64,000 nucleotides of DNA from an uncultured Acidobacteriota bacterium (lineage in GTDB: Bacteria; Acidobacteriota; Terriglobia; Bryobacterales; Bryobacteraceae): assembly GCA_902826605.1 (NCBI GenBank), contig CADEFM010000009.1, positions 124,001-188,000 of the forward strand, in the 5' to 3' direction. Position 1 is the first letter of the stretch. Each line of letters begins with the position of its first letter. Below, one piece after another: positions 59,808 to 64,000 of this stretch. The translations under genes were made by a program, and so were the position numbers. Below the pieces are notes generated by a model. That model searched no databases. It saw only the letters and a program-made list of their open reading frames with translations, and was not told the DNA's origin.

Positions 59808-61964
59808 ATGCAGCAAGTGATCCGTAAAGGGCTGAAGGACATCATCGTCGATGAAGTGCCCGACCCGCTTCCCACGCCGCATCACGTGGTGGTGCAGCCC
59901 GTTCGCTCCCTGATTTCGAGCGGCACCGAAACCGCCAGCATTCATCAGGAAAGCGTGCTCAAAGAAGTTGCCGATCGTCCTTCGCATTTGCGCACGGTTT
60001 GGAACGTGATGAAGAATACGGGGCCACGGGCGACAATCGCGGAGGTTCGCGCCAAGCTCACCACGGATTACGCCGTGCTGGGCTATGCGGGCGCGGGCGT
60101 CATCGCGGCCGTGCATGAATCCGTTCGCGATCTGGCGGTGGGCGACCCGGTGGCCTACGGCGGCGAGGGGACCGGACACGGCGAGCGCATTCTCACCGGC
60201 CGCAATCTGGTCGCGCGTATCCCCCCCGGGGTTGCGTTTGACGAAGCGGCGTTCACCACGCTCGGCAGCATCGCCATGAACGCAGTGCGCATCGCGTCCA
60301 TCTCGGTGGGCGACGTAGTGGCGGTGATCGGCCAGGGCCTGGTGGGACAGCTGATCGCGCAGTTGGTTCGCGTGCAGGGCGGCGTGGCGATCGCGATCGA
60401 TCTGAAGAATGACCGCGTCGACCTGGCGCGCCGTTTGGGCGCCGACCACGGGCTGCCCGCCGGGGAAGGCTTGCGCGAAGCGGTTGCCGCCATCACCAAC
60501 GGCCGCGGCGTGGATTGCTCGATTATTGCCGCGGCCACCAAGAGCAACGGGCCGGCGCTGCAGGCACTTGAAATTTGCCGCGACCGCGGGCGCATTGTGG
60601 TAGTGGGCGCCGTGGCTTTGGAGTTTCCCTGGAACGACATGTACATGAAGGAAATCCAGCTTTCCATGGCCCGCGCCTACGGTCCCGGCAGCTACGATCC
60701 CGCCTACGAACGGCAGGGCCAGGATTACCCGGCCGCCTACGTGCGCTGGACGGAGAATCGCAACATGGAGGAATTCCTGCGGCTGCTGGAGCACCGGCGC
60801 GTGGACGTGCAGCCGTTGATCACGCACCGCTTCCCTTTGGCGGAAGCCGCGCGGGCCTACGGGACGATCCTAGACGCCACCTCCGGCAGCCTGGGCGTTG
60901 TGCTGGAATACCCGGAGACTCCGGTGGCGCGAGGATCCGCCCCGATCACGCCTAAGACCGTGGTCACGGTTAGTGGCGCGCCCAAAGCGGCTGGCCAGTT
61001 GGGAGTCGCGCTCATCGGGGCCGGGAACCTGGCCAAGTGGGCGCATCTTCCTGCTCTCAAGAAACTGCCGGGTGTCTCTTTGCGGGCCATCTATTCCGCC
61101 CATGGAGCGCGCGGAAAGAGTTACGCGAAGCGTTTCGGCGCAAGCTACTGCGCCTCCGATCTGAGCGAGGTGCTGGCCGACGCATCGGTGGATGCCGTGT
61201 GCATCGCCAGCCGCAACGCGGAGCACGCCGCGCAGGCGGAAGCCGCCTTGCGGGCGGGCAAGCATGTTTTCGTCGAAAAGCCCATGGCGCTGACGGAGGC
61301 GGAATGCCATCGCTTGCAACGCGCCGTGGAGGAAAGCGGCAAGGCGCTTGCGGTTGGATTCAACCGCCGTTTCGCGCCTTGTTACATCGACCTGAAAAAC
61401 GCCGTGGCGCGCCGCAGCGGCCCCGCCGTAATCGCCGCGCGCGTGAATTCGCCCGGCATCTCCGGCGCATACTGGATGGCCGATCCCGCTATCGGCGGCG
61501 CGATTCTGGGCGAGGCGTGCCATTTTGTGGATCTGTTCCGCTGGCTGCTGGATTCAGAGATCGTGTCGGTGTCCGCGTATTCCCTGCCTACCGAAAGCAA
61601 GGAACCCATCGGGCAAAACAACATCGCCGCTAGTTTCCGCATGGCCGATGGCTCGGTGGCGAATCTGACGTATTGCACGGTGGGCAGTAAGACCTCCGGC
61701 GGCGAGCGCGTGGAAATCTTCGCGCAAGGCGTGGGCGCTTCGACGGAAGATTTTAAGGCATTCACTCTTTCCGGCGCCACGCGCAGCCATAGGAAAGCGT
61801 GGTTCGCCGAAAAGGGCTACCTCGCGCAGTTCGCCGATTTCACCCAGGCCATCGCGGCCGGCCGCTCCCCGCAAGTCACGGTGCGCGATGGAGCGCTGGC
61901 CACCATCGCCTGTCTGCGCATGCTGGATTCGGCGCGCGATCTGACTCCCAAAACCATCGCATGA
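59808..61964 (+). CDS. Two-domain oxidoreductase: zinc-type MDR fused to Gfo/Idh/MocA
   Basis: 718 residues. Residues 1-375 are a medium-chain dehydrogenase without the catalytic zinc Cys/His pattern (RSLISSGTETASIHQESVLK, GYAGAGVIAAVHE, VAVIGQGLVGQLIAQLVRVQ, YDPAYERQGQDYPAAYVRW). Residues 395-718 are a Gfo/Idh/MocA enzyme (GVALIGAGNLAKWAHLPALK, VFVEKPMALTEAECHRL, GFNRRFAPCYIDLKN, GGAILGEACHFVDLF). This fusion occurs in sugar biosynthesis loci of exopolysaccharide clusters, here preceding a glycosyltransferase. Start ATG 59808 follows the DUF218 stop by 40 bases; the longer frame upstream overlaps that gene. Precise substrate unknown, perhaps a UDP- or free sugar. Confidence 0.88.
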   Translation: MQQVIRKGLKDIIVDEVPDPLPTPHHVVVQPVRSLISSGTETASIHQESVLKEVADRPSHLRTVWNVMKNTGPRATIAEVRAKLTTDYAVLGYAGAGVIAAVHESVRDLAVGDPVAYGGEGTGHGERILTGRNLVARIPPGVAFDEAAFTTLGSIAMNAVRIASISVGDVVAVIGQGLVGQLIAQLVRVQGGVAIAIDLKNDRVDLARRLGADHGLPAGEGLREAVAAITNGRGVDCSIIAAATKSNGPALQALEICRDRGRIVVVGAVALEFPWNDMYMKEIQLSMARAYGPGSYDPAYERQGQDYPAAYVRWTENRNMEEFLRLLEHRRVDVQPLITHRFPLAEAARAYGTILDATSGSLGVVLEYPETPVARGSAPITPKTVVTVSGAPKAAGQLGVALIGAGNLAKWAHLPALKKLPGVSLRAIYSAHGARGKSYAKRFGASYCASDLSEVLADASVDAVCIASRNAEHAAQAEAALRAGKHVFVEKPMALTEAECHRLQRAVEESGKALAVGFNRRFAPCYIDLKNAVARRSGPAVIAARVNSPGISGAYWMADPAIGGAILGEACHFVDLFRWLLDSEIVSVSAYSLPTESKEPIGQNNIAASFRMADGSVANLTYCTVGSKTSGGERVEIFAQGVGASTEDFKAFTLSGATRSHRKAWFAEKGYLAQFADFTQAIAAGRSPQVTVRDGALATIACLRMLDSARDLTPKTIA

Positions 61965-63004
61965 GAGTCCTTCAGCTTGGTCCGTACCCGCCGCCTTACG
62001 GAGGCGTGCAGACCAACCTGGTCGCCATTCGCGATCACCTGCGTGCCCACGGCCACCAGGCCCCGGTGATTCACCTGACGCGCCACCGCGGCGCGGAGGC
62101 GGACGAAGTGTTCTACCCGGAAAGTGCTTTCCAAACCGCACGCCTGTTGTTGCGGAAGCCCGCCGACATTCTGCATCTTCACATCGGCGGCGTACTCACG
62201 GGCCGTCTATTGGGCCTGTGTCTGTTCTGCTCGCTGCTGCCGGGACGCGAAACCGTGCTCACGTTTCATTCGGGCGGCTATCCATCGTCGCCAGAGGGCC
62301 GGCGCGTAACGCGCCACGGCTTAACAGCGTTCGTGCTGCGCCGCCTGGATGCGGCCATTGCAGTGAACGAAGAGATCGCCGGTTTCCTGTGCCGTTGCGG
62401 GGTCCGCGAAGTCCGCGTGATCGTGCCCGCCGCGGGAAAGGAGATCGCCGCCGCCCTTCCCGCGCCGCTCGAAGCCTTCTACGCCGCGCATACTCCGGTG
62501 CTGCTGAGCGTGGGTTTGCTGGAACCGGAATACGACCTGCCTCTGCAAATCGCCGCGCTGGGCAGATTCCGCGAGTCCCACCCGAATGGAGGCCTGGTCA
62601 TCATCGGATCGGGAAGTCTCGCTGCGCAACTGCGCGAACAGATCGCCGCACAACCGTGGGGAAGCCATATCCTGCTGGCGGGCGACGTCCCGCACGCGGC
62701 CACGCTCCGGGCTATCCGGGAGTCCTCCGCCGTGCTCAGGACCACGCACTATGACGGCGATTCCATCTCGGTTCGCGAGGCGCTGGAACTCGGCACGCCG
62801 GTTATCGCAACCGATAACGGCATGCGCCCCCCCGGCTGCCACTTGATCGGATTACCGCCCGCCTTGGATGCCGTGATAGCGGCAGTGGCGCAGGCATTGG
62901 TACGGACTCGCGTTGAACCCGTGCGCGCGGACAATACGCGAAATCTGGACGCAGTGCTCGAACTTTACGAGCAAGTGCTCAAGCCGGGCGCACGACCACG
63001 TTAA
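61961..63004 (+). CDS. Glycosyltransferase family 4-like protein
   Basis: 347 residues. GT-B fold: [20 protein letters not shown] at the start, [32 protein letters not shown] in the first half, then [20 protein letters not shown] and [20 protein letters not shown] for the donor-binding part, with the E-x7-E arrangement adapted ([18 protein letters not shown]). It starts by a 4-base overlap with the two-domain oxidoreductase (ATGA, 61961-61964), so both form one unit for surface glycan. It converges with leuS, overlapping its end by 26 bases. Confidence 0.88.
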   Translation: MRVLQLGPYPPPYGGVQTNLVAIRDHLRAHGHQAPVIHLTRHRGAEADEVFYPESAFQTARLLLRKPADILHLHIGGVLTGRLLGLCLFCSLLPGRETVLTFHSGGYPSSPEGRRVTRHGLTAFVLRRLDAAIAVNEEIAGFLCRCGVREVRVIVPAAGKEIAAALPAPLEAFYAAHTPVLLSVGLLEPEYDLPLQIAALGRFRESHPNGGLVIIGSGSLAAQLREQIAAQPWGSHILLAGDVPHAATLRAIRESSAVLRTTHYDGDSISVREALELGTPVIATDNGMRPPGCHLIGLPPALDAVIAAVAQALVRTRVEPVRADNTRNLDAVLELYEQVLKPGARPR

Positions 63005-64000
63005 CCAATTTCCCCGGCACGACGATGGTCTTCACCACCTGCATGCCCGTCAAGAACGGCTGGAGCTTCGGATCCGCCAGCGCGATCTTTTCAAGATCTG
63101 CCTGCGACGCATCGAGCGGGGCGGCAATGCGCGTGCGCAGCTTGCCGTTCACCTGCACCGGAATATCCAAGGCGTCTTCCTGAGCCAGCGCGTCATCCCA
63201 CTGGGGCCATGCTTGCCGGAACACAGGGCCTTTGCGGCCGAGTTGCCCCCACAACTCCTCCGCCATGTACGGCGCGAAGGGGCCGAGCAGCAGCGTCAAG
63301 TCCGGCAGGATTTGATCCAGCGCCGCGCGTGATAAGCCGGCTTCCTGATCGTAGAGTTCGTTGATCAGCTCCATCATGGCCGCGATGGAAGTGTTGAAGT
63401 GCCAGCGGTTGTTGAAATCCTCGGAGACCTTGCGAATCGTCTGATGCAGCTTGCGCAAAGCCTTGCGATCCGCGGCGGCGTCACCTGTGCCTTCCCGGTC
63501 CATATTGCGCGTGACGAAGCGCCACACGCGCTCCAAAAAACGGCGCTGGCCGCCGACGCTCGCCTCGATCCACGGCATGTCTTTTTCCGGAGGCGCGGCG
63601 AACAGAACGAACAAGCGGCAGGTGTCCGCGCCGTACTTGCCCACCATTTCCTCCGGGTCCACCACATTGCCCTTCGATTTCGACATCGCGCTGCCATCGG
63701 AACCGAGCACCATGCCCTGCGTAAACAGGTTGGCCGCGGGTTCCGCGTTTTCAATCAACCCCAAGTCGCGCATCACTTTGGTGAAGAAGCGCGAATAGAT
63801 CAAGTGCAGAATCGCGTGCGTCACGCCGCCGATGTACTGATCGATCGGAAACCATTTCTTGATGACTGCGGAATCGAACGGCGCAGTGGAGTTCTTCGGA
63901 TCACAATAGCGGTAGAAATACCAGGACGAATCGACGAAGGTGTCCATGGTGTCGCTTTCGCGCTGCCCATCCGCGCCGCATTGCGGGCACTTCACGTTCA
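62979..64000 (-). CDS. leuS: Leucyl-tRNA synthetase, 5' end beyond the window
   Basis: The last 340 residues of LeuRS, open at the right edge. Seen are the CPQCGADG zinc pair, [19 protein letters not shown], the KMSKS-equivalent [16 protein letters not shown] that binds ATP, the anticodon-binding helices ([14 protein letters not shown]) and the C-terminal LVNVVVRPA after [11 protein letters not shown]. The enzyme charges tRNA-Leu. The missing N-terminal part (HIGH motif, editing domain) must lie upstream. A GTG at 63993-63995 is an internal codon, not a start. Confidence 0.95.
   Translation of the reverse strand, partial: NVKCPQCGADGQRESDTMDTFVDSSWYFYRYCDPKNSTAPFDSAVIKKWFPIDQYIGGVTHAILHLIYSRFFTKVMRDLGLIENAEPAANLFTQGMVLGSDGSAMSKSKGNVVDPEEMVGKYGADTCRLFVLFAAPPEKDMPWIEASVGGQRRFLERVWRFVTRNMDREGTGDAAADRKALRKLHQTIRKVSEDFNNRWHFNTSIAAMMELINELYDQEAGLSRAALDQILPDLTLLLGPFAPYMAEELWGQLGRKGPVFRQAWPQWDDALAQEDALDIPVQVNGKLRTRIAAPLDASQADLEKIALADPKLQPFLTGMQVVKTIVVPGKLVNVVVRPA

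Noticed and set aside
59577..60827. A 416-codon minus-strand frame across the two-domain oxidoreductase
   Set aside because: His/Arg/Ala-rich antisense shadow of a GC-rich gene; the plus strand has clear family motifs.

Overview
The window looks like a chromosomal segment of an Acidobacteriota bacterium of the Solibacter/Bryobacter type. This is an inference from content: an outer-membrane TonB-type receptor with an N-terminal carboxypeptidase-regulatory-like domain, an orphan MacB-like permease of the acidobacterial ADOP kind, several Tat-exported propeller and hydrolase proteins, a PEP-CTERM protein, and a PEP-CTERM-associated sugar transferase. Base composition is high in GC (40 of 60 bases at 32521-32580) except in one small island.

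Layout. 1-5187: end of a GT-C-like membrane protein, a dienelactone hydrolase, a short-chain dehydrogenase-like protein without its Tyr, an SMP-30 lactonase, and two small secreted proteins. 5188-9755: the conserved rpmH-rnpA-yidD-yidC-khpB-mnmE cluster (ribosome, RNase P, membrane insertion, tRNA modification), with rnpA starting inside rpmH. 9755-14637: MATE and APC transporters, a radical SAM gene split by one in-frame stop, tadA, and a cysteine-rich protein with a near-consensus promoter. 14754-21621: rpiB-glyA-glycosyltransferase on the minus strand, then a GT87-type membrane protein, the TonB-type receptor and a DUF2905 protein. 21857-25515: PEP-CTERM protein, lepB, tRNA-His, ubiD-family decarboxylase, fabG-like reductase. 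25493-29747: a tightly overlapping minus-strand operon: acyl-CoA dehydrogenase, a fused MeaB/methylmalonyl-CoA epimerase, mtnP, and a GT9-like protein. 29771-33505: a Gfo/Idh oxidoreductase and a protocatechuate-branch pair, pcaB and a pcaD-pcaC fusion.

33543-36342 is a small GC-poor island abutting tRNA-Val. It is bounded by about 230-bp direct repeats made of the 5' end of pcaB plus the 3' end of the tRNA. It carries an unrecognised gene, a frameshifted gene with an operator-like inverted repeat, a HEPN-motif protein and a TPR remnant fused to the duplicated pcaB start. This is the best candidate for an undescribed accessory or defence cargo.

36730-48316: NfeD/QmcA pair, a CmcI-like protein, an FHA-GAF-PP2C phosphatase, a compact penicillin-binding transpeptidase, a minus-strand operon (SDR, ADOP-like permease, ABC-F, PaiB-like) and an NHL-repeat protein. 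48320-53411: nadE, a YncE-like propeller and a GH57 glycosidase, coupled by 4-base overlaps. 53536-64000: small secreted protein, hydratase, coiled-coil membrane protein, strong terminator, alpha/beta hydrolase, YdjM-like protein, then an exopolysaccharide block (polyprenyl glycosylphosphotransferase, DUF218 protein, two-domain oxidoreductase, glycosyltransferase) and the 3' part of leuS running off the right edge.

All functional names come from motif and family recognition by eye. No database search or computation was run.
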